Shown piece after piece: positions 8,104 to 17,536 of a stretch of 64,000 bases of DNA. Numbering within the stretch: the first letter of the stretch is position 1; each line of letters begins with the position of its first letter. This DNA comes from JAHEDT01 sp963825615 (GTDB taxonomy: Bacteria; Desulfobacterota; Desulfuromonadia; Desulfuromonadales; BM103): positions 549,700 to 613,699 of the forward strand of contig CAWGTV010000003.1 of the NCBI GenBank assembly GCA_963825615.1. Direction: 5' to 3'. Below the pieces are notes generated by a model. That model was not told where the DNA came from and made no database searches. It saw only the letters and a program-made list of their open reading frames with translations. Made by a program: the position numbers and the translations under genes.

Positions 8104-9447
8104 ATGGCAAAGATGGATCTTTTTTCTTCAGCAGCATCCGCTAAAGCGCTGTCGCCATTGGCAGAACGGCTGCGCCCGCAGCGTCTCGACGAGATGGTCG
8201 GTCAGCAGCATCTGCTGGGGGAAGACGGCATCCTGCGCCTCCTGATCGAGCAGGACCAGCTTTCCTCGGCTATCTTCTGGGGTCCTCCCGGAACCGGTAA
8301 AACCACTTTGGCAAGAGTCATCGCCAAAACCACACGCAGTCATTTCATTGCATTCTCGGCCGTTCTGCAGGGCGTCAAGGATATCCGCGAAGTCGTTGCC
8401 AAGGCGCAGCAGGAAAGAAACTACTATGGGCGGCGAACCCTACTGTTCATCGACGAGATCCACCGTTTCAACAAGGCCCAGCAGGATGCCCTGCTCCCCT
8501 GGGTAGAAAACGGCGATATCATCATGATCGGCGCCACCACCGAAAATCCCTCTTTCGAGGTCAATTCCGCGCTGCTTTCCCGTTCGCGGGTCTTTGTTCT
8601 TGAACCCCTCTCCAGCGGCGACATTCAAAAGCTCGTCACCCGCGCGCTCTCTGCCGATGAGGGCCTCGGTCCGCATAAGTTCGTCATTGAAGACCAGGCC
8701 GTAGAGTTTCTCGCCGACCAGGCGCATGGAGACGCCCGGGTGGCATTGAACACCCTTGAGCTTGCCGCCGCCACGTCTCGCGAAAAAATCATCCGGCACG
8801 AGGACGTCGCTGCGGCCATGCAGAAAGCGCCACTGCTTTACGATAAGGGCGCTGAAGAGCACTACAACGTCATTTCCGCCTTCATCAAAAGCATGCGTGG
8901 GTCCGACCCGGATGCTGCCATCTACTGGCTGGCTCGTATGATCGAGGCGGGCGAAGACCCGCTCTTCATCGCCCGGCGCATGGTTATTTTTGCGGCCGAG
9001 GATGTCGGCAACGCCGACCCACGTGCCCTGCAGGTGGCTGTCGCCACCCAGCAAGCGGTGCATTTCATCGGTATGCCCGAAGGGCGCATACCACTCGCCC
9101 AGGCGGCAACCTATCTGGCCACGGCGCCGAAGAGCAATGCTGCCTACAAGGCCATCAGTGCCGCCCAGAAGGAGGTCCGCCAGAGTGGCGCCCTGCCGGT
9201 CCCTCACCACCTACGCAACGCGCCGACCGGACTGATGAAAGACCTCGGCTACGGCAAGGATTATCAGTACGCCCATGATCAAGCAGACAGCGTCGTCACC
9301 CAGAAGCACCTCCCGGAAGCGCTCGTCGATACAAAATTCTACCGACCCAAGGACTCCGGTTACGAAAAGATGATCCGCGAGCGTCTCGAGTGGTGGGCAA
9401 AAGAAAGGCAGTTGAGAACACGGCACAACGATAGTGGGGAAAACTGA
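8104..9447 (+). CDS. rarA: Replication-associated recombination protein A (RarA/MgsA) AAA+ ATPase
   Basis: A clamp-loader-like ATPase acting at stalled replication forks. Sequence features in order: PLAERLRPQRLDEMVGQ at the start, Walker A GPPGTGKTT, Walker B LLFIDEIHRFNKAQQD, sensor 1 GATTENPSFE, arginine finger SRSRV and the C-terminal MgsA tetramerisation region with LARMIEAGEDP and AAEDVGNADP. The open frame begins at 8023, but family proteins start near MDLF, so I place the start at ATG 8104 (8113 is also possible). No strong Shine-Dalgarno is visible at either. It is intact and full length. Confidence 0.93.
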   Translation: MAKMDLFSSAASAKALSPLAERLRPQRLDEMVGQQHLLGEDGILRLLIEQDQLSSAIFWGPPGTGKTTLARVIAKTTRSHFIAFSAVLQGVKDIREVVAKAQQERNYYGRRTLLFIDEIHRFNKAQQDALLPWVENGDIIMIGATTENPSFEVNSALLSRSRVFVLEPLSSGDIQKLVTRALSADEGLGPHKFVIEDQAVEFLADQAHGDARVALNTLELAAATSREKIIRHEDVAAAMQKAPLLYDKGAEEHYNVISAFIKSMRGSDPDAAIYWLARMIEAGEDPLFIARRMVIFAAEDVGNADPRALQVAVATQQAVHFIGMPEGRIPLAQAATYLATAPKSNAAYKAISAAQKEVRQSGALPVPHHLRNAPTGLMKDLGYGKDYQYAHDQADSVVTQKHLPEALVDTKFYRPKDSGYEKMIRERLEWWAKERQLRTRHNDSGEN

Positions 9448-9760
9448 CGTAATAACGTTATCTCTTCATCACTCACTCGCAACGCTCCATTCCATCCTAG
9501 TTCAAGTATTCTGCGACCCTTTCGAAAACCCGGCTTTCACGCATAAAAAAACACTTAATTAAACATATTTATGTTTTATTTATATTACTTAAATAATATT
9601 ATGTATAACTATATAACTTATTATCAAAATATCCATAGCGTAACGAGCATATAATTTCTTGACTTTTGATTCAATTTACATATAGTTGACATTAATTTTT
9701 ATATAATTAAACCTAACATATCATCATTGTCTGCGACATATGTGGTGATATAAAAACGAT
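9448..9760. other. AT-rich intergenic region upstream of the c-di-GMP gene pair
   Basis: About 310 bases, strikingly AT-rich from 9540 to 9730 compared with both neighbours. Candidate elements are TTGACA at 9686 and TATAAT at 9702, but their spacing (10 bases) is not that of a normal sigma-70 promoter, so I do not call one. No ORF or stable hairpin is seen. Confidence 0.4.
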
Positions 9761-11815
9761 ATGGGACTCGAAACCATCGCCATCGAGGCACAATCTGCCA
9801 GCAAGGTGCACCCGTTTCCGTTGACTTTGCAGCGGGACCAGAGAGTCTCCCTTTCCCGTTTGATCAACAAGCTCAACCTTCTCAACTTCAGAGACGAGCC
9901 TATCCTTTTCAACCTGAAACACAGGCAACACGACCATACCATCTCCATGCAAGCCCATCCCCAACCATGCATGGACGCTGAACTCGAATGCTGTTGGCTG
10001 GAGCAGGAAGAGGGGAATGACCAGCGCTTCCAAGCCTACGATCTGACTAATTTCATCATGACAGACGGACAGAGCCTTATCGAGGTCGAAGCGTCTCTGA
10101 TCTCAATCAATGGCCGTCAGGTCACAGTCAGATTGCCGGAGGAAAGCCATGAGGCCCATGCAAGAACCATCAAAAGATTTCCATGTCCAGGCATCAAGGT
10201 CAACGTTGTCGCCAACAGTTCGATCTACCAAGGGCAGTTGGTCGATTTCAATGCTTTCTACATGCGGGTTGTCCTGCAGGCCAACCCGCCACAGACCTTC
10301 GACTGGATCAGCGGCAATATCCCGATGAATCTGACCCTCGCAGACGACTCCAAAATTATCTACGTCGGCGATTGCAGCATCGTTCGGCATACAAACTCTC
10401 GTTCAAACCGCGAATACGTGCTCAAGCCGACCCGCAACCAGTTCCCACGATATCGTGCTCGTGAATACCGCTCAGATCGGCGTGAACTTTTGCCAAACCT
10501 CAATGCCGCGTTCACCCATCCGTTGACCAAAAAAACCATGTCACTCAAGATGGTCAACCTTTCAGGGTCAGGGTTCGCGATCATAGAACCCATCGATGAA
10601 GCGACACTGCTCCCTGGCATGATTCTTGAAAATGTAGGGATCTACTTGACCAGCAGATCAAAACTTGTCTGCACGGCCCAAGTCATTCATCGGACGGAAC
10701 TGCCTGAAAAGGAATTAGTGAAGGTGGGGCTGGCTCTCCTGGACATCGACCCTATCGAGCACATGGAATTGGTCTCACTGCTGCAACAGGCCAAAGACCC
10801 GGATACCTATGTTTCGAATCATGTCGATATAGACGCCCTATGGGATTTCTTCTTCGAAACCGGCTTTATCTATCCGCAAAAATACGCATCTCTGGTCGGC
10901 AATAAAGCGGAATTCAAAGAAACATACGCCAAGCTTTACACACAACAACCAAAGATTGCACGACACTTCATCCACATGGAGCATAACCGTATTCTTGGTC
11001 ACTTTGCCATGTTGCGTCTCTACGAGAAGACCTGGTGTCTCCATCATCATGCCGCCCTGAGTGGTTATCGCAAATCAGGATTGCTCGTTCTTGAACGCCT
11101 GTCCGATTTCATTAATGATACACATCTCATCGATTCGTCGAACACGCACTATACTGCCGGTTTCTATCGTTCAAACAACAAATTTCCTGTCAAGTTTTTC
11201 GGTAACATGACCCGATATCTGAACAATCCAAAAGCCAGTTCCATTGACGAATTCGCTTATTTCATCTTTGAAGCGGTCCCAACGGACGACAATTGGGATC
11301 CGGAAGGTCGCTGGGAATTGACGGCAACCAGAAAAGGCGATCTGGAAGACCTTCGGGGTTACTATGAAAAAGTCTCCGGAGGCCTCCTGCTAGACGCACT
11401 TGATCTAACAACAGAGAAACTGAGCTATCGTAATTTGTCGAACGAATATGCAAAATCAGGGTTCAAACGCGAAGTTCACCATATCAGCATCAGGAAAAAC
11501 GGCATACTCAAAGCGGTACTGGCTGTCAACTGCACTGATGTCGGCCTGAATTTCTCTGAGCTCAACAATGCGACCCATGTGTTTGTTGTCGATGGCACCG
11601 GGTTCAAAACACAGGACTTCAAATTCATGCTGTCACTGGTGGCGCTTAAATTCAACCTGAACAAGTTTCCCGTGATGGTTTTCCAGAAAGAGTTCATGGA
11701 AAGGAACAACATACCCTTCGAGAAAACCTATTGCTGCAACATCCTCAGCTCGCACCACTGGGATGATTACATGCGTTACCTGCGCAACTTTATGAAAAGA
11801 GCCAAAATCAGATGA
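9761..11815 (+). CDS. PilZ-domain protein with large C-terminal acyltransferase-like domain
   Basis: 684 residues. The N-terminal 350 residues look like tandem PilZ/YcgR-type beta-barrel domains. A PilZ c-di-GMP-binding signature is visible as the arginine-rich RYRAREYR near 230 followed by NLSGSGF near 265. Residues 360-684 form an uncharacterised alpha/beta domain with HFIHMEHNRILGHFAM, the LHHHAALSGYRKSG segment and DAFAYF-like tracts, which reminds me of GNAT-like acyltransferases attached to PilZ domains; this part is inference. The gene ends in ATGA shared with the next gene, so translation of the two is coupled. Likely role: a c-di-GMP effector modifying a surface or lipid target. Confidence 0.72.
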   Translation: MGLETIAIEAQSASKVHPFPLTLQRDQRVSLSRLINKLNLLNFRDEPILFNLKHRQHDHTISMQAHPQPCMDAELECCWLEQEEGNDQRFQAYDLTNFIMTDGQSLIEVEASLISINGRQVTVRLPEESHEAHARTIKRFPCPGIKVNVVANSSIYQGQLVDFNAFYMRVVLQANPPQTFDWISGNIPMNLTLADDSKIIYVGDCSIVRHTNSRSNREYVLKPTRNQFPRYRAREYRSDRRELLPNLNAAFTHPLTKKTMSLKMVNLSGSGFAIIEPIDEATLLPGMILENVGIYLTSRSKLVCTAQVIHRTELPEKELVKVGLALLDIDPIEHMELVSLLQQAKDPDTYVSNHVDIDALWDFFFETGFIYPQKYASLVGNKAEFKETYAKLYTQQPKIARHFIHMEHNRILGHFAMLRLYEKTWCLHHHAALSGYRKSGLLVLERLSDFINDTHLIDSSNTHYTAGFYRSNNKFPVKFFGNMTRYLNNPKASSIDEFAYFIFEAVPTDDNWDPEGRWELTATRKGDLEDLRGYYEKVSGGLLLDALDLTTEKLSYRNLSNEYAKSGFKREVHHISIRKNGILKAVLAVNCTDVGLNFSELNNATHVFVVDGTGFKTQDFKFMLSLVALKFNLNKFPVMVFQKEFMERNNIPFEKTYCCNILSSHHWDDYMRYLRNFMKRAKIR

Positions 11816-14109
11816 ACAAGGCCTCACAGGAGCAGGGGATATACAACAGTCACCTGATTGATCCGTACATCAGGCTGATTCGTGACCAATATCCCCACGT
11901 AGACATTAACGAGGTCTTATCCTATGCGGAGATCATGCCCTGGGAAGCCGCCGACCAATCACACTGGCTAACCCAGAAGCAGATCAATCTCTTTACAGAA
12001 CGGGCCATGGAACTGACCGACAATCCCAACCTGCCAAGGGATGCTGGTCGATATGTCATAACCCCCGAGACTTTCGGGTTCATGCGCTCATATGTCCTCA
12101 GCTTCACCAACCCGCATATGTTTTTCTCAAAGATAGCCGATGTCACCAGGCAGTTAGTGAGATCGTCAACCTATATTTCTCGCAAGATCGACGATACCTC
12201 CGTCGAGCTGATCGTGACGCCTCACTATAATTGCAAAGAGCAGCCTTTCCAGTGTGAGAACAGACAGGGGTTGTTCGAAGCAATGATCAAGGCCTTCCGA
12301 TACGACCTGATCTCCATGGATCATCCGGAATGTATGTTTGAGGGGGGGGGGCATTGTCGATATATCGTCAAGTGGAGCATCTCGACTGCGGCACGGATGA
12401 ACCACTGGAAGAACATCTCTGCCCTGTTTCTGCCTCTTGCAAGCGTACCTGTTCTGTTCGTTGAACCATTAGCATTGCTCTGTACCGTGCCCGCGTCAAT
12501 AAGCATTTACCTGCTGCTTGACCGTCTCGCCGTCGGCGAAAACTTGAGAGAGATTTCTTCTAGCACGAGTCATTTGAGTGAATCACGCAATCAGCTGATC
12601 AGCCAATTGGATGCCAACTACAACAATGCAATGCTCACGAGCGAAATCGGCCACGCTATCAGCCTGCAGAGTTCTATTGATAAAGTGATCAGCAAGGTTG
12701 TCAAAATCCTTGAAAAACGGCTCGATTTTGACCGAGGGATGATCCTGCTCGCCGACGAGAAAAAAACCAAACTGAAGTATCGGGCCGGTTTTGGACACAT
12801 CGACGAACACCGTGAGATTTTACAACAAGCAAGCTTCAGGCTTGACAATCCCAACTCGCGCGGGGTTTTCGTCGAAGCCTTTAATAACCAGTTACCATTC
12901 CTGGTTGATGATTTTGAAAGCTTTGAAAAACGCCATTCCTCCCACAGTATCAACTTGGCAAAAGCTCTGAAGGTCAAATCTTTCGTATGTTGCCCGATCA
13001 TATGCGAAGGGGAGTCAATCGGAGTCCTGGCCGTAGACAACCTCAAATCGAGTCGCCCGCTTATGCAGAGAGATAAATCATTACTTATGGGGATTGCACC
13101 TGTGATAGGAGTCGCTATTCGCAACGCTGAGTTGTTGTTGGCCAAGGACAAGGAGTTCCGTTCCACATTGCAGGTTCTCGCTGCATCGATCGATGCACGG
13201 GATCCTTTAACAGCCGGTCACAGCGAGAAAGTGACAGAATATTCGGTTGGCATATGCGATGAGATGGGTCTGGGAGTTGAGTTTCGTGAATGCATCAGGG
13301 TCGCCGCCCTACTGCATGACTATGGCAAGATTGGTGTGCCCGACGCCATCCTGAAAAAAGAGGGGCGGCTCTCGCTGGAAGAGTATGAGATAATCAAGAC
13401 ACACTCACTCCAGACACGCGATATTCTGCAGCGGATCAACTTTGAAGGGAAATACAAGGAAGTTCCTGAAATCGCAGGGTATCATCATGAGAAATGGGAT
13501 GGGACAGGCTACCCGGAGGGCTTAAAGGGTGAGCTTATCCCGCTTGGGGCTCGAATCGTTGCAGTCGCTGATTATTTTGAGGCAATCACGTCAAAACGTC
13601 ACTACCGAGAGCCGATGCCAATCAAAGTGGCACTTGATTTGGTCTGTGAACAGAGCGGAATATCTTTTGACCCGGAGGTTGTAGAGGCGTTTCTGCGCCT
13701 CTACAAGCGTCATTACAACGGTGGACCGGTGGAAGGCCCAGGCGGAGATGGTGAAACTTGTAAAATCAGGCAAAGACGCACCCCCGTGGAAGCACCGGTC
13801 AAGCTACGCACAAGAGACAAAATAATCAGTGGCAACACGCACGACATTAGCGTTGGCGGCATTTACGTGAAAGTCCCGGAACATCTGGAGGAAGGAATCT
13901 TTATCAGACTGGAAGTTTATCTCCCTGGTCAGGACAAGCCTCTTGAAGCTTCCGGTCGCATTGCCTGGTCCAATACGGGAGACAATCGGCCAAAGCCCCT
14001 TTACCCGCAAGGCTACGGAGTTGAAATCATTGATTTCGAAAACACCGATGAACAACTATTTGCGGAGTATCTTGAAAAGAGCATTCCGGCAAGCAGTAGA
14101 ATTCATTAG
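11812..14109 (+). CDS. Membrane sensor with GAF, HD-GYP c-di-GMP phosphodiesterase and PilZ domains
   Basis: 765 residues. Residues 1-195 form a sensor-like domain ending in ECMFEGGGHCRYIV, resembling V4R/heme-NO-like sensor folds (tentative). Two hydrophobic helices span about 200-240. A GAF domain lies at about 276-440 (CCPIICEGESIGVLAVDN). The HD-GYP domain follows from about 450, with LLHDYGKIGVPD near 500, then HHEKWDGTGYPEGLKG and the VADYFEAITS helix; all metal-binding residues are present, so it should hydrolyse c-di-GMP. A PilZ domain at 650-752 has RRTPVEA and HDISVGGIY. The start overlaps the upstream gene by four bases. A run of ten G at 12342-12351 lies inside the sensor domain. 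Confidence 0.88.
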   Translation: MNKASQEQGIYNSHLIDPYIRLIRDQYPHVDINEVLSYAEIMPWEAADQSHWLTQKQINLFTERAMELTDNPNLPRDAGRYVITPETFGFMRSYVLSFTNPHMFFSKIADVTRQLVRSSTYISRKIDDTSVELIVTPHYNCKEQPFQCENRQGLFEAMIKAFRYDLISMDHPECMFEGGGHCRYIVKWSISTAARMNHWKNISALFLPLASVPVLFVEPLALLCTVPASISIYLLLDRLAVGENLREISSSTSHLSESRNQLISQLDANYNNAMLTSEIGHAISLQSSIDKVISKVVKILEKRLDFDRGMILLADEKKTKLKYRAGFGHIDEHREILQQASFRLDNPNSRGVFVEAFNNQLPFLVDDFESFEKRHSSHSINLAKALKVKSFVCCPIICEGESIGVLAVDNLKSSRPLMQRDKSLLMGIAPVIGVAIRNAELLLAKDKEFRSTLQVLAASIDARDPLTAGHSEKVTEYSVGICDEMGLGVEFRECIRVAALLHDYGKIGVPDAILKKEGRLSLEEYEIIKTHSLQTRDILQRINFEGKYKEVPEIAGYHHEKWDGTGYPEGLKGELIPLGARIVAVADYFEAITSKRHYREPMPIKVALDLVCEQSGISFDPEVVEAFLRLYKRHYNGGPVEGPGGDGETCKIRQRRTPVEAPVKLRTRDKIISGNTHDISVGGIYVKVPEHLEEGIFIRLEVYLPGQDKPLEASGRIAWSNTGDNRPKPLYPQGYGVEIIDFENTDEQLFAEYLEKSIPASSRIH

Positions 14110-14963
14110 CTTTCCGATGGTTTGACGCCTCGGGCAATGATAAGTGGGGTATAGACAAAACGTCTCGGGTTGGAGAAGTACTCCCTGAACTCCCGTTCGA
14201 ACCCTGCAAACCCATCTGCATAGTCATCAAAGGTCCAACCGGATCTTCGCCCGGCCACCTCAATTTTATGTCCCCAGTTAAAACGGTCATGCTCTGAAAG
14301 CTCACCACACACCATATGATGCATTTGGACATCAGCCTTGATGTCATTAAAACCAAGATCATAAAGATATGTAAACAGCTTGCGTCCTACGTAAGGGTCG
14401 AAATTATTGTTTCTCATTTGTGCGTCTGCGATTTTTTGAAACGTAAGACTCAGTCGCTCTGAAGCCCCGTAGTGGCTTAAGCAGTTATGATCAAGGTCGG
14501 CAAGACAACAGATACCACCAGGCTTGAGTGATTTTGTCACATGACTCACAAGCTGAAAGGATTCTTCAAGGAAATATTCGAGGATAAAACGCGCCCAGAT
14601 AAAATCAAAATCGCCCAAGTCACTCAAATCATCAAAAAAATTTCGCTGGATATAGAGAACATTACTTAGTCCGCAATTACTCCGGGCATACTCAAGCCGC
14701 TCTGCAGAACGATCGATGCCAACGACGCGGCCCTCAGGACCAACCGCCCTGGCCAAGCTAGCCGTGGTGATACCGGGGCCACAGCCGACATCAATAACCT
14801 TCATGCCAGGCTTGATTCCCGCCCAAACAGCCTGACTGATGACCGTCTGGCTGTCCGTTTTACCGACAAGGCGGTTGAGTTCATTTTCACTTTCGGGGAA
14901 ATACGGTTGGTTGCTCAATTCAGTCTCCAGTCTTGTTAACCCCTCAGCGCCAGAGACTATCAA
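14106..14963 (-). CDS. Class I SAM-dependent methyltransferase
   Basis: 285 residues with a Rossmann methyltransferase core: motif I VIDVGCGPGITTASLA near 56-72, the acidic residue GIDRSAERL after strand 2, and LKPGGICCLAD as motif III. The C-terminal third is a helical lid with no recognised substrate clue. It converges with the HD-GYP gene and overlaps its last four bases. The start is uncertain: position 14963 is a TTG with no clear Shine-Dalgarno. Substrate unknown. Confidence 0.82.
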   Translation of the reverse strand: MIVSGAEGLTRLETELSNQPYFPESENELNRLVGKTDSQTVISQAVWAGIKPGMKVIDVGCGPGITTASLARAVGPEGRVVGIDRSAERLEYARSNCGLSNVLYIQRNFFDDLSDLGDFDFIWARFILEYFLEESFQLVSHVTKSLKPGGICCLADLDHNCLSHYGASERLSLTFQKIADAQMRNNNFDPYVGRKLFTYLYDLGFNDIKADVQMHHMVCGELSEHDRFNWGHKIEVAGRRSGWTFDDYADGFAGFEREFREYFSNPRRFVYTPLIIARGVKPSES

Positions 14964-15148
14964 AATTGTGACTATGCCAAAAGAAAATAATTGACAGAAT
15001 CGTAACTTTTGATAATTTTTTAAGTTTTATTGACTTGGCAGAGTTTAGATTAACAAAAGCGACAAAAACACAACAGTCTGTATCAAAAAAATTGCACGGC
15101 ACTAAATGTTGTGGTATTATTTTTGAAATTTTTCATAAGGGGGGGGCC

Positions 15149-15256
15149 ATGTCACATCATTTTTTCTGTGAATTTGCCGATCAGACCCTTCGGCGACTTG
15201 TCGTCAGGCTTGCATGCTTGGTCGGCATAATAGCGCTGGCCGGTTATTTTCTTTAA
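15149..15256 (+). CDS. Small single-helix membrane peptide (putative)
   Basis: A 35-residue ORF starting at ATG 15149, directly after a run of eight G (15139-15146) that could act as ribosome-binding site. A charged N-terminal part (FADQTLRRLVVR) is followed by one hydrophobic helix (LACLVGIIALAGYFL) that reaches the C-terminus. A strong hairpin follows 20 bases after the stop. No homologue is recognised. The arrangement of site, ORF and terminator argues for a real small gene, but the evidence is limited. Confidence 0.45.
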   Translation: MSHHFFCEFADQTLRRLVVRLACLVGIIALAGYFL

Positions 15257-15276
15257 ATGTAAAGGTGGAAGAAAAC

Positions 15277-15320
15277 GAACAGGGAGCCCTGGCCCATCGG
15301 TCAAGGCTCCCTGTTCTATT
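15277..15320 (+). terminator. Hairpin terminator after the small ORF
   Basis: GAACAGGGAGCC (15277-15288) is exactly complementary to GGCTCCCTGTTC (15305-15316), with a 16-base loop and TATTT following. It probably insulates fadL from upstream transcription. Confidence 0.6.
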
Positions 15321-15439
15321 TCAACCATCATCAACGTACACACATGACATATCAGCATCACTGTCTCTTTACAAAGTGCCATGTAAAACGTATAAAGGGG
15401 CGTTCTTAATCCTTTGCCAACCTTGATTCAGGAGGCTGC

Positions 15440-16756
15440 ATGAAACTGCGATCAACCCTGTTAACTGTCTGTTTCACGTTTGTAGCAACACAGGTTCTTG
15501 CATCAGGCTACGGAGTTTTTACCCAAGGAGCGTCCGGCCTCGGGCAAGCCAATGCGGTCGTGGCCCATCCCACCGGGCCCTCGTCGCTCTATTTCAATCC
15601 CGCCCTCCTTAACGAGGTGCCCGGCCGACAGATTGAAGTCGGCACTACGCTGATCTACGCCGACCGCGAGATCGACCTCTATGATGGTGATCATGAAAAT
15701 GGCAAGACTGACGTCAATTTCCCCAGCACTTTCTACTACACCCATGAGATCAACGATCGGCTGACCGCCGGATTCGGCGTGTTCTTCCCGTTTGGGCTGT
15801 CGAATGAATGGGACAATGACTACGACGGTCGGTATATTGGCACCTCGGGCAAGGTCACCACCGTCAACATGAACCCGGTCGTCTCCTTCAAGGTCAATGA
15901 TCGTCTGTCTTTGGCAGCCGGCCTCGACGTGCTGTATTTCGACGCCACTCTGAAAAGCAAGGTGAACCAGACTGCTGCCTACCAGATCGTTCAGAGTCAG
16001 GGGGCTCCCCTCCCCCCGCTGACGGGCTCTCTCCCTGATATCGAACAGAAATTTGAAGGTCATGATTGGGGCTTCGGCTACAACCTTGGCGCTTTGTTCA
16101 AAGCCACCGAGCGTATTTCAATCGGCGCCACCTACCGCAGTAAAATCGACGTCGACCCGGGCCATGTCAACGGATCTGTTTCGTTCGGAAACGTCAATCC
16201 CTACCTGGCCTCGGTGTTCCCGGGAGGTGACGGCGATGCAAGTATAACTCTGCCTGCACAGGCCACGGTTGGTGTCGCCGTGAAAATCATCGAGCCGTTG
16301 ATTGTTGAGGCCGGTGTGCGCTGGGAAGATTGGGAGTCCTACGACGAGCTGAAGATCAATTTCGACAACCCGGTTCTTGGCCAATCAAGCAATATATCGC
16401 CCCGCGACTGGGATTCCACCTGGGCCTACAATATCGGCGGTCATTACCGGATTAACGACACTGTTGCCATCAATGCCGGCTACCTCTACAGCGAAAACCC
16501 CATTCCGAACAGTACCTTCGAACCTATGATCCCGGACAGCGACACCCACCTGTTCACCCTTGGCACCGACCTAAGCTTCGGCGTCTGGACTGTCTCGGGG
16601 GCCTTCGGCTTCGAGCATCACGAAGACCGTGACAAAAAGAACAGTATCGGCGACTCGTTGGGTTCACTGGTTGCAGGACAAGCGGTCGGCACTGCCAACG
16701 GCCAGTATGAAACGGATATCTACCTGCTTGGCCTCAGTATCGGCTATGCCTTCTAG
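15440..16756 (+). CDS. FadL/OmpP1-family outer membrane transporter
   Basis: A 438-residue outer membrane beta-barrel for hydrophobic compounds such as fatty acids or aromatic hydrocarbons. A signal peptide (residues 1-21, ending VLASG) is followed by the family hatch motif region GVFTQGASGLGQANAVVAH and SSLYFNPAL, typical of FadL. Repeated amphipathic strands end with the C-terminal aromatic IGYAF. The start has GGAGG five bases upstream. It appears monocistronic. The particular substrate cannot be read from the sequence. Confidence 0.92.
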   Translation: MKLRSTLLTVCFTFVATQVLASGYGVFTQGASGLGQANAVVAHPTGPSSLYFNPALLNEVPGRQIEVGTTLIYADREIDLYDGDHENGKTDVNFPSTFYYTHEINDRLTAGFGVFFPFGLSNEWDNDYDGRYIGTSGKVTTVNMNPVVSFKVNDRLSLAAGLDVLYFDATLKSKVNQTAAYQIVQSQGAPLPPLTGSLPDIEQKFEGHDWGFGYNLGALFKATERISIGATYRSKIDVDPGHVNGSVSFGNVNPYLASVFPGGDGDASITLPAQATVGVAVKIIEPLIVEAGVRWEDWESYDELKINFDNPVLGQSSNISPRDWDSTWAYNIGGHYRINDTVAINAGYLYSENPIPNSTFEPMIPDSDTHLFTLGTDLSFGVWTVSGAFGFEHHEDRDKKNSIGDSLGSLVAGQAVGTANGQYETDIYLLGLSIGYAF

Positions 16757-16941
16757 AGAAGGGCTTGGCAGCTTCAGAGATTAAGCAATGGTCCACATGG
16801 TCGCTACGACCTGAGTGGGAACGCTCAACGGTTCATGTTTCAAGTGGCTGCGGTTCTACCTGGTTTTGATCAGGCAAAAATCGACTTCGAAAAGAAGGCG
16901 CAAGAGCCGTAGAGTTTTCGAAGATACCCCTATTGTACTTT

Positions 16942-17526
16942 TTAGAAAATACCCTCCCGCGCCACTTCATAGCGCGGCTTGCGGCCACTCGGCACCTCCT
17001 TCGCGGCGATCACATCCGGCAGCACCGAGGGCTCAGCACGCCGCCCAACAGCAATTGCCGCCATGATGTCATATTCATCTGCAGGGGCGTCGAGGATTGC
17101 ATAGGCCTTCTCGCGGCTGAAGCCGGCCATGGCGTGCGCATGCAGACCGAGTTTGCGGGCTTGCAGGGCCAGTGCCATCCAGGCGGCGCCGGCATCGAAA
17201 GGGGCATGCCGGTTCTCCTGGTTGTTGTGCAGGAAATTGCGCCGGCAAAGCAGGAACATTAGTAGCGGGACCCGGCTACACCAAGCCTGGTTGCCTGCCA
17301 TCAATGCTGTCAAAAAGCGCTCGCGGTCCATCGCCTTTACCGCATAGATGAACAGCCAGGGTTGATCGTTATAGCAGGACGGCGCCCAGCGGGCCGCCTC
17401 GAACAGGCTGGCGACCTGCTCCTCGGTCAAGGGGGCCGGGTCGAAGGCCCGTGGCGACCAGCGGTCGATAAACATGCTGTCGATATCTGCATCGGGATTG
17501 CGCGGGATGCTGCGGTCGATGGTCAT
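16942..17526 (-). CDS. Nitroreductase-family FMN flavoprotein
   Basis: 194 residues from ATG 17526, which has AAAGGA upstream; the ORF extends to 17553. The N-terminal RWSPRAFDPAPLTEEQVASLFEAARWAPS motif and NDQPW segment are FMN-binding features of nitroreductases, and the C-terminal EVAREGIF is also usual. It starts 10 bases after the AmrS gene ends and is probably co-transcribed with it. Predicted to reduce nitro- or quinone-type compounds with NAD(P)H; the physiological substrate is unknown. Confidence 0.9.
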   Translation of the reverse strand: MTIDRSIPRNPDADIDSMFIDRWSPRAFDPAPLTEEQVASLFEAARWAPSCYNDQPWLFIYAVKAMDRERFLTALMAGNQAWCSRVPLLMFLLCRRNFLHNNQENRHAPFDAGAAWMALALQARKLGLHAHAMAGFSREKAYAILDAPADEYDIMAAIAVGRRAEPSVLPDVIAAKEVPSGRKPRYEVAREGIF

Positions 17527-17536
17527 GAAGGTCCTT

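Noticed and set aside
9686..9707. TTGACA and TATAAT pair upstream of the PilZ gene
   Set aside because: The 10-base spacing is far from the 16-18 needed for a sigma-70 promoter.
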